Shown here: positions 34,778 through 47,554 of the stretch, piece after piece
Position numbering within the stretch: position 1 is the first letter of the stretch
Layout of the letters: every line of letters starts with the position of its first letter
Source: Euryodendron excelsum
Lineage: Eukaryota; Streptophyta; Magnoliopsida; Ericales; Pentaphylacaceae
NCBI GenBank assembly: GCA_033060915.1
Contig: CM065377.1
Coordinates: 31,463,183-31,527,182 of the forward strand
Direction of reading: 5' to 3'
Length of the DNA stretch: 64,000 nucleotides
Program-made: the position numbers and the translations under genes
Notes under the pieces: model-generated
What the model saw: only the letters and a program-made list of their open reading frames with translations
Told to the model about the DNA's origin: nothing
Databases searched by the model: none

Positions 34778-35241
34778 ACTATAGCCTGGTTTGAAGGTGC
34801 CACCATTAAAACTGTACCAGTACTTGTAGCACAAAGAGGTCCTTAAAGTGCTGCTACTAACTCATCCTCCTGCTTCCCAACTCCAAATGAACCTGTCTAC
34901 ACTTGCACAGGACCGGCTCATGCCTGAGGCGATTACGCGGTTGCCTAAAGCCTCTAGGGCCCCTAATTTTTTACAACATTATATATTACAGTTATAGTTT
35001 AAATTGGTTTCAATTCTTGTGTAAAAAGCCCGTCGTCTTAAAAAAAAAAAAAAAAACCAGAATTAATTACACTAATTAGCTTTAAAAAATCAATTTAATA
35101 AAACAGAAAAGTCATAATTGATTGTTACTTTTTGCGAGATAAGAAAGGTTAAAAGTTTTAATTATAAATAACTCTTTCTCTCTTTACCTCTCTTTACAAA
35201 GTAAAATATTTAAAAGTCAAAATTCTCAACCCATAAATCTC

Positions 35242-35272
35242 TATCTCTCTCTCTCTCTATATATATATATAT
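35242..35272. repeat. (CT)n(AT)n compound microsatellite
   Basis: CT dinucleotides pass directly into TA dinucleotides, about 31 bp in total. Confidence 0.9.
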
Positions 35273-35971
35273 ACATGTGGCACAAATTAAAAATAAATTA
35301 TTAAATTTCATCAATCTCAAATAACTTATCATCTAACAGCTGGTTGAGATTTTTTTATTTATTACGTGTCCTCCTTTGGTACTCTTCGCTTTCTGTACGT
35401 ATAATAATACTCTTCTTTGTATATGACATATTTTATGTGCAACCACTTTTATTCATGAAGTTATGTCTCTTATCATGTAAAGTAAAGTATTATTTTTGTT
35501 ATAGTACAGTTGATTAGATTTATCTTACACATAATAAGAGAATGAATTTCATGGGTGGGTAAACAATAATAGTCAGCGTTAAGACAAAAACAATAATGCG
35601 TACTAAAAAAGAAATATTTGTTTATAAGTTTGAATCGGGAAATTGCCTCTACATGCCCTCACAATAAATCTGGCTTTGGAGAGAGAGATTTCGTTACCTT
35701 TTCTTCCTTTTTTTTTTTTTTTCCCTTTCTTTTAACTCGTGTGAGTTTTTCTGTTTTCATTGGAGTCAAAATTTTAGACAATGGGAACAAATGTATGATC
35801 CAATTATTTTTAACAGAAATAAATATTAAAAAATTATTAATTTTTAAGAGGGTGCACCATTGGTCAAAGTTAACATTTGGCTCTAGTTAATGTCCCGTAG
35901 CCCTAGCATTAACAATGTGTCTCCACACTAATAACATTAATTTACACACATCCATCAGGTCAATTATTGTC

Positions 35972-36006
35972 ACACACACACACACACACAATATATATAT
36001 ATATAT
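35972..36006. repeat. (CA)n(TA)n compound microsatellite
   Basis: CA dinucleotides pass into TA dinucleotides, about 35 bp in total. Confidence 0.9.
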
Positions 36007-38096
36007 GTGCAAGTTGAATGAATGACTGTTCAAAACATGATATTTAGTTGTCACATTACATAAAGAGTAAGTAGTTTGAAATTTATATATCAATCATTTT
36101 TTGTATGACCTTGATCTCCTCATACGCTTCAGCTTGATCTTGGCCTTTCATCCAGTGCCCTCCAGTACGCAATCATACATAAAATCTGCATTGCCATTTG
36201 CCTCCGATAAGTCAGGTTAGTGTTGAAGGGGAGGTTGCAGAGGAGAGACATCTATCCCCCTTAATTGGGATGACAAAAGGATACTAAGTGTTACGATCCA
36301 ATATGCATATGGTACAATATTGTCTGCTTTGGGTCTTGGCTTGTACGGCTTTAAAATGCGTTGTTTCACGAAGATACAAATATCTACATATATAGCACTT
36401 TCCTTCTCCTTTCCTGAGCGATATAGAATCTCAGTACATAATTTTGGAACCAGCTTGCCACTACCGTAGCTTGCTAAGATTTCGACCCACCCATGTGTAG
36501 CCGCCCAAGTCTCACACTATGATAGGATTCAAATTTTTGGTCTTCAATGAGAAGAAGAGAAGTTGGAAGGAAGGAATCTTATTAAGCAATGTCCAGCCTG
36601 AAACTCCTCTCTCTAGCTTAGCTATATATTGCACATTTTCTACTAATTAGAAGTTATAGCATATTTAAAAAGAACTCCACATTGACTCTCTTTCTGATAG
36701 TATACTCTCTGTTTTTCAAACAAGATATATATATATATATATACACATATATAATGAATAAATACACTTAGCCTTTTCACTCTCTTCCATGACAACTTTA
36801 GGTTGATTACTTAAAATGTCCCAAGACTCCACTTGAAGTAATGTGGCCAAGCATAGCTTACCACGTCACCATCAGTTCCAAGTAAGTGCAAACCATTATC
36901 TAATTCTATTCCAAGCACTTTTTAGTAGTGGTTTATGAAACCATCGTACCTAAGCACCTTTACGTAGATATAGTTTAGGAAACCACAAAGATACAGTTTA
37001 GTTAATGACATAAAAAGGAAAGAAATCAAGAAAATCAATGGAAGGAGGTAGATATTGACATCTATATATAGTTCCTATATAATTATATAGGTATCAAGAA
37101 AGCAAAGAAAGGAGGTAAGTGTTCCATTACCCTACTTCAAGGTCGCCGGAGAATTTGCCTGAAACTCCATAAAAGCGATAAGCCTCTCTGCCTTTTTCTT
37201 CACCTACAGTCCCTCTCTTTATATCTTACTCGCGGTTACCTCCTTTTCAATCCAATCCCAACACTCTCTAATATATAAAACTCAAAATTACCAACATGTC
37301 CGAAGTCCTAATATTGCCAATTCTAATTCATAAAACATGTGCAACCTTTTTATTAAAATTAATTTTCATAGTTTACTACTTGTAGCAGCAATGTGAAATC
37401 TAATTTTTTTAAACTCTCAAAATGAGTCTTTTTTTGTAGTTAGTTTTACAAAATAATTACGCCAAAATTTTGATCTTAGTAAATAGGATGTCTATCCGAT
37501 AAAAGACTTTTATGAAAATTTTTGGTGTTAATAATTATTATAACGAATAAAACACTATTTAACAAAAATGATGTTTTTTACGAATTAAAATTTTATTTAT
37601 TGAATACGATGACTTTTAGGTGTTAACTCCCGCATAAATTGGTGCAAACTTAACATCATTCTTCAAGTGATGCCAACTGATTTAAATTAACTGCTAATCA
37701 TATAATCCATAAGGAGAGTATTCTTTGGGAATTTGTTTTTCCAACCAATATTTTTGGGCTTGGATTTGTCTAAAACATGCTTGATTTGGACAAATATAGG
37801 TTTAAAAGTTTTGGGTACTGCAGAACTTCTCCTATCCCAGTTATAGTACGTACGCATAATACAAAAAATTCAGATATGTATAGCATAAACTAATCTACAT
37901 AATTAGTATCATATCTTCAAGATCTCTATGCTTTGATCCCGAATAGCAACATGTACGAATTTCAAAATCCTTCTGCTTTAATCTCGAATAGCAAACAACA
38001 ACAACAACAAGTATGAATCAAGTGTTCGAACTCAACATTCAGACTTCTGTTATATCCCTCATACACACCTTACTCTAAAAAGAGTAGGCTTGCAGT

Positions 38097-39078
38097 TGTT
38101 AGGATTTCGTTTTCTCTAAAAAAATGTGCATCTAATATTATGAGTAAGTGTAACCCTAACTGCTCATAGAGTGCTTATATGTAGAAGTTACACCAAGAAC
38201 CACCGTATTAGTATAACTAGGACTTCCTACACAAATAAGAATTTCTAATCCAACTAAAATTAAACCTTATTTATGTAAATTATAATTTATACCACTAAAG
38301 AATTATAATTGCATTCTCTGTCATATTAAGAATATATTTCGAGCTCTATATTATTAAATGTTTATTTAACTCCCCACGTTAAGATTACAGATACCCGTCT
38401 ATTAAATTAAATTACTAACAATTATATTTAATAAACTTATTTAATTTCTTAAGACCTTCGACTTAACTTATTTGATATGTTTGATTCATAATCCTCCTGT
38501 AGGGTTTGACATAATCAAAACTTATAAATTTTCTCAAGGTAGTATCATCAACCCATACGTTGGGACAGAGATTTGATCAATAACTATCATTCATCATACA
38601 TGTAATGCCATTGCCCAACTTATTGAATTTATTGACCTATAAAAAATCTCACTATTTTGTGAATCAAAATAATAAATACAACATGCACATGTATAATAAC
38701 TATATTAAGATTAAGAGCAGACGAACTCATAATAATCATTATATATTAATTATTTTATATAGTCAGTATAAAAATAATTATCTCAACACTATCATGTTCA
38801 ATACATACAAAAAGTAATAGTACAAAGAGTTTGAACTATACCGTTCCTTATAGTTAAAACAGATTTATTAAAATCTTGTGTTACAGTCCTACTAATGGTG
38901 TGTCTAGTTCTATCTAAGACTATGAACTATAAGCTTATATTCCATAATAATCGATGATCTAATATTCTGTGTTTAAGTTGTACTTTACATACCATATCAT
39001 CTACTATATAGAATTAGAGACACACATGTATAATTATTAAATAAATAATGCAAAATAAATATTGCTCATATAGATTTT
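38097..39078. repeat. Left half of an older LTR-like relic, split by the Tat element
   Basis: It starts TGTTAGGATTTC at 38097. After removal of the Tat element and one ATTTT, the sequence continues at 59445 and reaches AAATGCCTAACCCA at 59525, whose complement TGGGTTAGGCATTT resembles the start. There is no coding. Flanking duplications do not match, so the LTR call is tentative. Confidence 0.4.
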
Positions 39079-39539
39079 TGTGGGCCAAATAACTCAAAAA
39101 GCCTAGATAATATGTCTGGCCCGATCTAAAGAGGATAGGCCCAAAAGAATGAATTAAACCCAAAGGGTGAAACAGACAAGCCCAATAGGCAAGAGCCCCA
39201 TGCCGACCTGGACTAGGACATTTAAAGATAAGTCCAAATCCAATCTAAGGTGACCCAAGAGTGATTGACTCCAAGAAGGAGAATGAATACCATTCCTAGA
39301 AGGGATGGGACCTTTGAAACCTATAAATACACCATGCTACTAAGAAGTAAGGTAAATTTACTCCAGTTAGTATATAGTGCTTTTGTTCGATTCATTGAGA
39401 TTAAGCTTGCTTAACTTAATCATTGGAGTGCCATTGACTCAAAGAGAGTTGACATATTCTCATTGTTTCTATTCTTGTAGATTGCTTGGAGCTCGTCAAG
39501 TTGGTTCGTGAAGCGGATTAGGCCTTCCTAAAAATCCTA
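39079..39539 (+). repeat. 5' LTR of the Tat element
   Basis: It is homologous to 58990-59439, with a visible difference roughly every 8-10 bases. TATAAATAC at 39323-39331 is a likely TATA box, also present in the other LTR. The 3' boundary is uncertain by about 10 bp because the last bases diverge. Confidence 0.85.
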
Positions 39540-41207
39540 GTGGGAAGGTTAAGTAAGAAAGATGAGCAACAGCAACCTCGGATGAATAAATCCTGCTAGC
39601 CATGAGATTCTTGACAGCCACGATGTTCATCCCTCTTTTGAGGGGCAAATCCCATCAGGATACCGGGATGGGTTGGCATACTACTGAGGTTTGAGGGACC
39701 GACATTTACGGTTAGAGGTTCACTACCCAGCTTTCAACCTCCCAGACACCGAGGAAGATGATCAGCATAGGGGGCCCTGAACTATAGATGAGATTTCTTT
39801 CCGTCGAGGTAACAGGAACCCTTCACGTTCAAGTGATCGGAGGAATCCCTCACCTTCAAGTGATCCCCCTTGAAGACACTCGAACCCTAGAGTCCTGCAT
39901 GAGGAATTAAGGGAATGCAACTAGAAGATCATCGACCTAGAAGCACAACTAAGAGCTGCAAAGGAGAATGTCGCCAAGCAAAGAAGTCGGCATGCGAGTA
40001 GAAGCATGAATTGAGGGAGGTCTGAAGGTTGGCATGGATATCACAGAAGAACGTCTAGTTCACAAAGCACCAGCGACCTCTCTGTTAGGTAGACTCGTAG
40101 CCGTGCATCTAGTACCAGCCATCATAGGAGGGAACGCGAAGAGGGTCAGCCCTTACAGAGGGATCGGTTGTCAATGGGGAGAGACCGGGCTGATCCGAAC
40201 ACGGGTTAGGCGGGCTTAAATCGATGGCTTAGTGACTAGTTTGATAGAAGAGTTGCACACCCCAAAGGAAGAACCGCCCGTGATGTGGCAAGAAAGGCTC
40301 TGGAGTAGATTACATCATCTCCATTTACAGAAAAGTTAGAAAGGCACCAACATCCTAGGAAGTTCACGCCCCCAAGGCTTACTCCTTACAATGGGAAGTC
40401 TGACCCCATCAGTCACTTACGACATTTAAGCAGATGATGGCTCTATAAAGTGGAGATAAATCTTTGATGTGCCGAATTTTTTCATCCAGCTTAGGCCAAT
40501 CTGCCCTTCACTGGTTTAACAAACTACCCTCGAGATCAGTAAGGAGCTCGAAGCAATTGTTTGAGTTGTTTATAGTACGATTTATTGCTAACAGCAAGTA
40601 GCTAAAGGAGGTCGACTATCTATTGGCCCTACAGAAAAAAGAAGATAAAGAACCACTGCAATATGCCAGGAGCTATTAGGAGACCTACAATGAGATTGAG
40701 GATTGTAGCAAGCAGCTAGCTGTCGTACTATTTAAAATCGAATTGCCCAAAGAGCATTGCTTGAGGCAATCATTGACGAAGCGAATAGCAAATGGCATAC
40801 CTGAACTGACAGAGAGAATAGAGCAATACTTTAGGATAGAAAAGGACTTTATATCACCAAATCAGGAGAAGAATGGTGACAAAGCAACAAAGAAGGAGCC
40901 AAGGGAAGTTAAGAAGCCTCAAAGAGAGGAACCCAATGGTAGGGGCAAGAAAAATTTGGAGGGCATAAACATAGTGTTCAAGGACCCGATTTACAACATT
41001 TTGCCTCAGATCAGAGATAAGCTTTACTTCAAATGGCCCCCAAAGTTGGGAGGGGATCCCAACACTAGGGACTCTAAGAAGTCCTGTTCTCACTATGGGG
41101 AAAGGGGCCACATAACAAAAAACTACAGACACTTTAAGAATCATTTGGAGGACTTGGTGAAGGGGGGGCACCTCGGCCAGTTCATAGATCATAACAAAAC
41201 AGAATAG
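39540..41207 (+). pseudogene. Tat gag relic
   Basis: The frame is broken but recognisable. There is a charged coiled-coil-like segment (39895-40010, LREC, IIDLEAQLRAAKENV), then the capsid-like core at 40320-40900 (PRKFTPPRLTPYNGKSDP, SALHWFNKLP, the LPKEHCLRQSL segment). A zinc-knuckle-like CSHYGERGHITKNY starts at 41085; the last cysteine is tyrosine here. It ends GHLGQFI as in other Tat gag proteins. Several in-frame stops occur. Confidence 0.8.
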
Positions 41208-41369
41208 GAAGAGCAGGCTAAACCAAGGGATGCACAGCAAAAAGAAGCTCGGGCGGAGCAACTAAGAATGATAACAATACTACATGACTCAGCTAGTTTG
41301 ATGGACGTCGACCCCAACAAGTATCATGCTGAGATTCAGAAGGCTGCTTAATTGAGGGAGGTAATGTAG

Positions 41370-41990
41370 GTGCAGCCCCCAGTAAAAAGGCCAAAGGTTA
41401 GCAAAAAGAGTAGGGCCTTAATCTTCATTGATGATGACTTGGTAGGAGTCCAGACACCCCACAATGACGCACTAGTTGTGACACTGCGAGTAGGGGACTG
41501 TGATGTCAAGAGAATTCTTATTGATCAGGGGAGTTCATCGGAGGTGATGTACTATGACCTGTTCAAAAAGCTGGGGTTGAAAGATGCCGATCTGCAACCA
41601 TCCCTTAACCCCTTGATTGGTTTCAGCTCAGACACAATTTGGCCATAAGGAAAGGTGATCTTACCCATAATGGCTGGAAATATCAACAATGCAGACCAAA
41701 TTCTTGGTTATCAATGTGCTCTAGCCCTACAACACGATAATAGGTCAGACATGGTTACATTTGATGAAAGCCATACCATCCACCTACCACTAGCTGATAT
41801 GCTTCTCAAGTAGTTAGGGCATACAAGAAATCAGAGGAGACCAAATTGCCTCCAAGCAATGCTTTTTGACATCCTACGCCTCAAAGATCAAGTAAGTCGA
41901 GTTCAGATGATGGAGCTGCATGAGGACACCTCCATTCTAGATGATGTTAGAGAAATCCCTAACAAGAAGGACATGGAGAAACTTTAGAAA
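41370..41990 (+). pseudogene. Tat protease relic
   Basis: 41370-41648 encodes ALIFIDDDLVGVQTPHNDAL and the active site LIDQGSSSEVMYYDLFKKLG (Asp codon at about 41523), the retropepsin pattern D-x-G-S/T of this lineage. The frame shifts after 41648. Confidence 0.8.
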
Positions 41991-42387
41991 ATTGAGATTG
42001 ACAGGCTGGACAAGGAAAAGTATTTCATGATTGGTACATCCTTGCCAGTCACAGAAAAAAGGGCCCTGATTAAACTACTGACAAAGAACTTGCAGGTTTT
42101 TACTTAGACTCCATATGAGATGTCAGCGATTGATCCTGAGGTCGCCTGCCACCGGCTTAATGTAATTCCATTATGCTGACTTGTGGTACAGAAGAGCAGG
42201 CAGGCAGCTACTTAACATATTGACGTTGTCATTGAAGAAGTGAAAAGGCTTCTTGAAGCGGGGCCAATACGAGAGGTCTACTATCCACGATGGTTGTCAA
42301 CATAGTGATCGTAAAAAAGAAGAATGACAAGTGGAGACTCTGCATAGACTTCACCGACCTGAGCAAAGCATGCCCCAAGGACCCTTT
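41991..42387 (+). pseudogene. Tat reverse transcriptase, first part
   Basis: Visible RT blocks are a TPYEM segment with TAG in place of an expected Trp, IDPEVACHRLNV, VKRLLEAGPIREVYYPRW, then IVKKKNDKWRLCIDFTDLSK and ACPKDP, where the copia LTR begins. The continuation is at 52738. Confidence 0.85.
42383..42387 (+). other. Target-site duplication CCTTT, left copy (copia)
   Basis: CCTTT lies immediately before the LTR start TGTTGACC. It matches 52733-52737 after the 3' LTR. Confidence 0.9.
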
Positions 42388-44138
42388 TGTTGACCCATGA
42401 GTGATCTCCATAGCTAGTAATTGATTTTGATGATCACAAAACCTAATCATTGTGATCTAATGTGTTTAACTTAAATGTGCAGCTTAGTCTAATTATGGGC
42501 AATCATAAACTGTGAAGTATCGCAGAAGATCTTGCCAGCACCTCATAAGAGTGCCAACACTATAAGGGCATATGAGCAGTTTGTTAGAAATTAAGTCAAT
42601 TCTATCAATACTAGAGTTTTAACCAGATTGATGACACCTGCATAGGAAGAAATGAGATTTGGATATGGATATGGGTAATGACATATATGGCCAACTCATT
42701 TACAATGAAGACCTTCGATCCTCATTTTTGTTCCACTAAAAGAAATATGCAAGCTTGAACATGCCATCCTTAAAATCATTGTGAAGGGAGCTCAAATGAG
42801 AAGTATGTCGAGATTGATACCAATGCAAAAGATTGATAACACCTGATAGAGTGAAAAGACTTCACCGCACAAGCAGACTGTTGACTTCAAATGGCTTAAT
42901 AAACTAAGAACTACAAAATGATAAAAATGTTTAAGATATATGTAAAGCTATCAAGAAGATCAGTAGAGTCCAAACATGTTCACACTATCGAAGACTGATT
43001 GACAAAGGGGATAGGTTAAGGTCTATGGAAAGCAATAACAACTGCAGTAGATAACAAGATTATTGACAGCAACCAAGATTGCTGACAATCTTGATAAAAG
43101 GCATATGACAAAAGAAACAGGGAGACAAATTGACAGCACAAGCTAAAGATTATTGACAACCATATGGAAGAACCAACTATAAACGAAGCAGAAATAAAGA
43201 TTGGAAGCACGAGGTGAAGTTCATTAACAACATCGGTGAAGAGCAACGTCAAATGCAGTGGCAAGCTGAGATTGGTGATACCAGAAAAACGATCGCTGAC
43301 AATCTTGGTAAGCAATTATATCGAAAGAAACCTGGAGTCAGATTGGTAGCACTATTAGAAGATTGCTGACAATCTCAGTAGGAAACAGGAATTCGAAAAC
43401 TCGTTCCAACGGTCAAATTTTTCAAAACTGTCTTACCTGTTCGCGCATTTAATGCACCTCCAACGGCTCTAACGGCTATTTCTTGTGAGAGACTATAAAT
43501 ATATGAGTTTAAACTCATTTATAGGTAAGAGACAAGGATCTTAAAGTGCAAAAATCCAAAATCCCTAAATCTTTCTCTTTCTCCACAACTGTCATTACCC
43601 GAGAGGAATTATTGAGCTATAACTTGCATTATCTTCACTTTTAAGTGTGACACTGATTATATTGTAACCTCTTTATTTCTAAAAAGGTTGTTGTAACCCC
43701 TAAGAGCTTGAGTGTAGCTTGATAACACTCTTATAAAATTGAGAGCTTGGTTTAAAATTTCTCGGCTGTAAGGATTTGGTGTAAATCCTTGGATGTAATA
43801 GTGAGTTGGGCACTTGAAGGAACTAGCAGCTGTGTAAAGAGAAGATTACATAGTGGAACACCCTCGAGGGGATCGAGGAAGAGAGGACGTAGGCAAGGAT
43901 TGAATCGAACCTCTGTAAATCTCTTGTTCTTTGCTTTCTACTGATTGCATGTGTGTGAGTATTGGCTATTGATTGATTATGCATGTTATCTTTATTTTTC
44001 AGCAATCTTAGTTTATATTTGCATCACCTATTGTTTGTCATTATGTAAACAAGAATTGATTTTGATTTACCAAAAAATCTTGCTATTTTTTAAAGATCCC
44101 AATTCACCCCCTCTCTCGAGACTATCTTTGACCCAATA
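42388..44138 (+). repeat. 5' LTR of the copia element, 1751 bp
   Basis: It is homologous to 50991-52732. In the first about 370 aligned bases I count about 21 differences, mostly transitions. TATAAATATA at 43494-43503 is a likely promoter. It contains AGATTGCTGACAATCT palindromes at 43076 and 43360. Confidence 0.92.
43494..43503 (+). promoter_or_regulatory. Copia LTR TATA box
   Basis: GACTATAAATATATGAG is conserved in the other LTR at about 52087. It lies about 640 bp before the LTR end. The transcription start was not determined. Confidence 0.5.
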
Positions 44139-44140
44139 AT

Positions 44141-44152
44141 TGGTATTAGAGC
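44141..44152 (+). other. Copia primer binding site (Met-tRNA)
   Basis: TGGTATTAGAGC lies 2 bp after the LTR end. It differs by one transition from the canonical TGGTATCAGAGC. Confidence 0.88.
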
Positions 44153-44192
44153 CTGGTGCTCACATATAAAATCTTTACATTCTTAAGTAAGA

Positions 44193-45139
44193 TATGTGGC
44201 TAACATAGCTAAAACATCCTTAGCAGAAGGTCAGTCCACAAACAGAACTCCCTTGTTTAATGACACGAACTATAATTAGTGGAAAAATAGAATGAAAATT
44301 TGTATTCAATCTGTGGATTATGAACTATGGGGAGTCATTATGAATGGACCTAGTATTCCACTAAAAGAATTGAATCTAGTGAAGTGGCCAAACCTGAAGA
44401 TGAGTTGGATGCTGATGACTTTAGAATTATGCAAACTAATGCAAAGGCAATGAATGTATTGTATTGTGCACTTGATTCCATTGAATTTAATAGAATTTCA
44501 ACATGTGACACTGCTAAAGAGATTTGGGACAGGTTAGAGGTTACTCATGAAGGGACAAATCAGGTAAAAGAATCTAAAATTAATCTTCTTGTGCACAATT
44601 ATAAGATGTTTAAGATGAAATATGAGGAATCGATTACCAAAATGTTTACTAGATTTACTAACATTATAAATGGATTAAAATCCCTTGGAAAGATTTATTC
44701 TAATAGTGAATAGATAAGGAAGATACTCAGATCTCTGCCCAGGAGTTGGGAAGCTAAAGTGACAGCAATAAAGGAGGCTAAAAATCTGAACACATTGCCT
44801 CTAGAAGAACTGTTGAGGTCACTTATGACCTATGAGCTAACTCAAAGACAAAACACACTAAATAATGAGGAGAAAAAGAAGAAAACAGTAGCCTTCAAAT
44901 CTACCTCAAATGAACCAAACAGTGATGAAGAAAAGGATGAGCATTTAGCTCTCATTACCAAAAATTTTAAGAGGTTCATGAGAAAGAAATAGAGAAAAGG
45001 CAAAAATTTTGAAGCTAAAAGAGATTCAAGCAAATGAGATTCCACCATAATCTATTTTGAATGCAAGAAACCAGGACATATCAAGTTTGAATGTCCTTAG
45101 CTCAAGAAAAGAAGAAAAAGAAGTAAGGTAGCTGCAGCA
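44193..45139 (+). pseudogene. Copia gag relic
   Basis: The expected start codon reads GTG at 44194. The frame continues with a UBN2-type gag: RMKICIQSVDYELWGVI, later AKEIWDRLEVTHEGTNQVKE, then SKINLLVHNYKMFKMKYEES. Stops occur after TNYN and at 44711 (TAG for an expected Gln codon), 44990 and near 45036. The zinc knuckle YFECKKPGHIKFEC at about 45052-45096 has Tyr instead of the first Cys. Confidence 0.85.
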
Positions 45140-46192
45140 ATGGTAGCAACCCTAAGTGGCAGTAAAGAATCAAGCTCAGATGATGATTTTGACGTAGAAG
45201 AGGTAGCAAACCTTTGTCTGATGGCTCAAGAAGAAAATGAAAATGAGGTTTGCTTAAGATCTCATCTGAAGAAAGAAGTATGGTATTTGGACAGTGGCTA
45301 TTCAAGGCACATGACAGGGAATGAAAGTTATTTCTCTTCTTTTACACCCAAAGACAGAGGAATGGTAACCTTTAATGACAATAGCAAGGGTAAAATTATT
45401 GGAATTGGCAGCATTAGTAAGAAATCCTCAACTATAATTGGAAATGTCCTTCTAGTTAAAGGTCTTAAACACAACTTACTGAGTATCAGGCAGCTGTATA
45501 ACAAAGGTTTCAAGGTAATTTTCAAATCTTTAAAATGTTCTGTGGTAAATATTCTTCGTAGCTATACTGCTTTGACAGGAATGAGACAAAGCAACATATA
45601 TGTTTTCAATCTGAATGATCTGTCTGCATCCACTTTAAAATGTCTATTTTCTATAAATAAACCTGATGTATGGTTATGGCACAGAAGGTTAGGACACACC
45701 AGTATGAGCACAATCTCTAAAGCTGCAAGACATGACATGGTGGTTGGTCTACTTAAAATTAAGTTTGAAAAGGATAAAGTGTGTGATGGATGTCAAAATG
45801 GTAAGCAGATCAAAGAATCTTTCAAATCAAAAATAGAGATTTCATCTACAAGTCCTCTTAAATTACTACATATGGACTTATTTGGACCTACCAGAACACT
45901 TAGTTTTAGAGGAAAACAATATACTTTTGTAATTGTGCATTATTATTCTAGATTTACTTGGACTTACTTTCTTGCTCACAAAGATGAAACTATATCTACG
46001 TTTGCCAAATTCTGCAAAAGGGTTCAAAATGAAACGAGTTTGCCATATCTACTATTAGAGCATACCATGGAGGAGAATTTGATTGCTCCCCATTTGAAAC
46101 TGTTTGTGATGAAAATGGTTTTGAGCATAACTTTTCTGCTCGTAGAACTCCTTAGCAAAATGGTACTGTTGAAAGGAAAAACAGGAATTTAG
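45140..46192 (+). pseudogene. Copia protease and integrase, frameshifted
   Basis: Protease: WYLDSGYSRHMTGN at about 45281-45322, with catalytic DSG kept and the following Cys changed to Tyr. Integrase: HHCC zinc domain WHRRLGHTSM then CDGCQNGKQ (45675-45810), and core start LLHMDLFGP at 45861. A frameshift near 46045 moves the rest of the core to another frame, where the second catalytic Asp is Tyr (RAYHGGEF) and a TAG precedes QNGTVERKNR. This integrase cannot work. Confidence 0.88.
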
Positions 46193-46197
46193 AAGAA

Positions 46198-46842
46198 ATG
46201 GCAAGAACCATGCTTTGTGAGAATGCTCTACCTAAATATTTTTGGATTGAGACAATAAATACTACTTGCTATGTTCTTAACAGAATTCTTATTAGAAGAC
46301 ACCTGAAAAAGATACCTTATGAGCTTTGGAAAGGGAGAAAGCCAAATATTTCTTATTTTCATGTTTTCAATTGTAAATGTTTTATTCTGAACAATAACAA
46401 AGATAATCTAGGAAAATTTGATGCAAAGTTTGATGAAATAATTTTTCTTGGTTATTCTATGCATAGTAAAACTTTTGGAGTTTTTAATAAAAGAACTTTG
46501 GTAGTTGAAGAATCCATTCATGTTACATTTGATGAAACTAACTCTCCTGCAAGCAAAAATGATGAAGCAAATGAACCAGGTCCAAGTGGTAGCAATATAG
46601 ATGAAGTGCTAATACCTGGAGAAACTCTACTAGGAAAAATCAGAGAAGCAGAATTTGAAGAAAAAGAACCAAGACTAACCATATCTCAGCAGCAAATAGA
46701 AGTGAATGAGGGGCTACCAAAAGAATGGAAATTCATACAAAACCACCTTAAGATTAAATGCTTAGTGATCCATCAAAAGGAGAAAGGACTAGATCTTCCA
46801 TTAAAAATTTGTGTGCACACTCTGCCTTATTGTCACAAATAG
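46198..46842 (+). pseudogene. Copia integrase C-terminal part
   Basis: It begins MARTMLCENALPKYFW, the conserved region after the integrase core, and continues with the GKPNISYFHVF-like and FLGYS segments, then a linker. The frame is lost at about 46760, where the frame leading to RT takes over. Confidence 0.85.
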
Positions 46843-47554
46843 AGTCAGAGACCTTTCAAGAAGCTGAAAGAGATGAATACTGGATCAATGCTATGCAAGA
46901 AGAACTAAATCAGTTCGAAAGGAACAAAATATGGAACCTAGTGCCTAGACTTGAAGGATATCCAATTGTAGGCACCAAATGAGTTTTCAGAAACAAGGTG
47001 GATGAAGCTGGTACTGTCATCAGAAATAAAACAAGGTTAGTTCCTCAAGGCAGCAGCCAAGAGAAAGGTATTGACTATGATGAAACTTTTGCACCTGTTG
47101 CTAGATTAGAAGCAATTAGAATGTTACCTGCATTTGCATGTTTTAAAGGGTTTAGCTTTATCAAATGGATATCAAAAGTGCTTTATTAAATGGTGTTATA
47201 AGTGAAGAAGTGTATGTTGAGCAACCACCAGGTTTTGAAAATGATAAATTTCCTGATCATGTTTGTAGATTGTCCAAAACATTGTATGGTTTAAAACAAG
47301 CACCTAGAGCTTGGTATGCAAGACTAAGCAACTTTCTATTGAAAAATGATTTCACAAGAGGCAAAGTTGACACCACTTTATTTATCAAAAACAAAAATCC
47401 TAACATGCTTATTGTACAAATATATGTAGATGATATTATCTTTGGATCTACTAATGAAAATTTATGCAAGAAGTTTGCTAAGAGCATACAAGGGGAATTT
47501 GAAATGAGCATGATAGGAGGGCTAACATTTTTTCTTGGACTGCAAATCAAGTAA
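46758..47554 (+). pseudogene. Copia reverse transcriptase
   Basis: The segments lie in three frames. WINAMQEELNQFERNKIWNL and GTK are followed by TGA where Trp is expected (about 46981). Then comes GIDYDETFAPVARLEAIRML, a frameshift near 47165, then MDIKSALLNG, TLYGLKQAPRAWYARL and the intact catalytic YVDDIIFGS at about 47425-47451. It ends before a TAA at 47552. Confidence 0.9.

Larger units (their letters stand above)
34778..38096. other. Intergenic AT-rich DNA
   Basis: No gene was found. Microsatellites lie at 35040-35057 (A run), 35242-35272 (CT then TA), 35972-36006 (CA then TA) and 36726-36742 (TA). A CACC/TCTC-rich stretch at 37100-37250 contains no usable frame. Confidence 0.7.

Noticed and set aside
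40854..41261. Minus-strand 135-codon frame over gag
   Set aside because: Shadow of the gag frame on the other strand.
47257..47550. Minus-strand 97-codon frame over copia RT
   Set aside because: Antisense shadow of the RT coding sequence.
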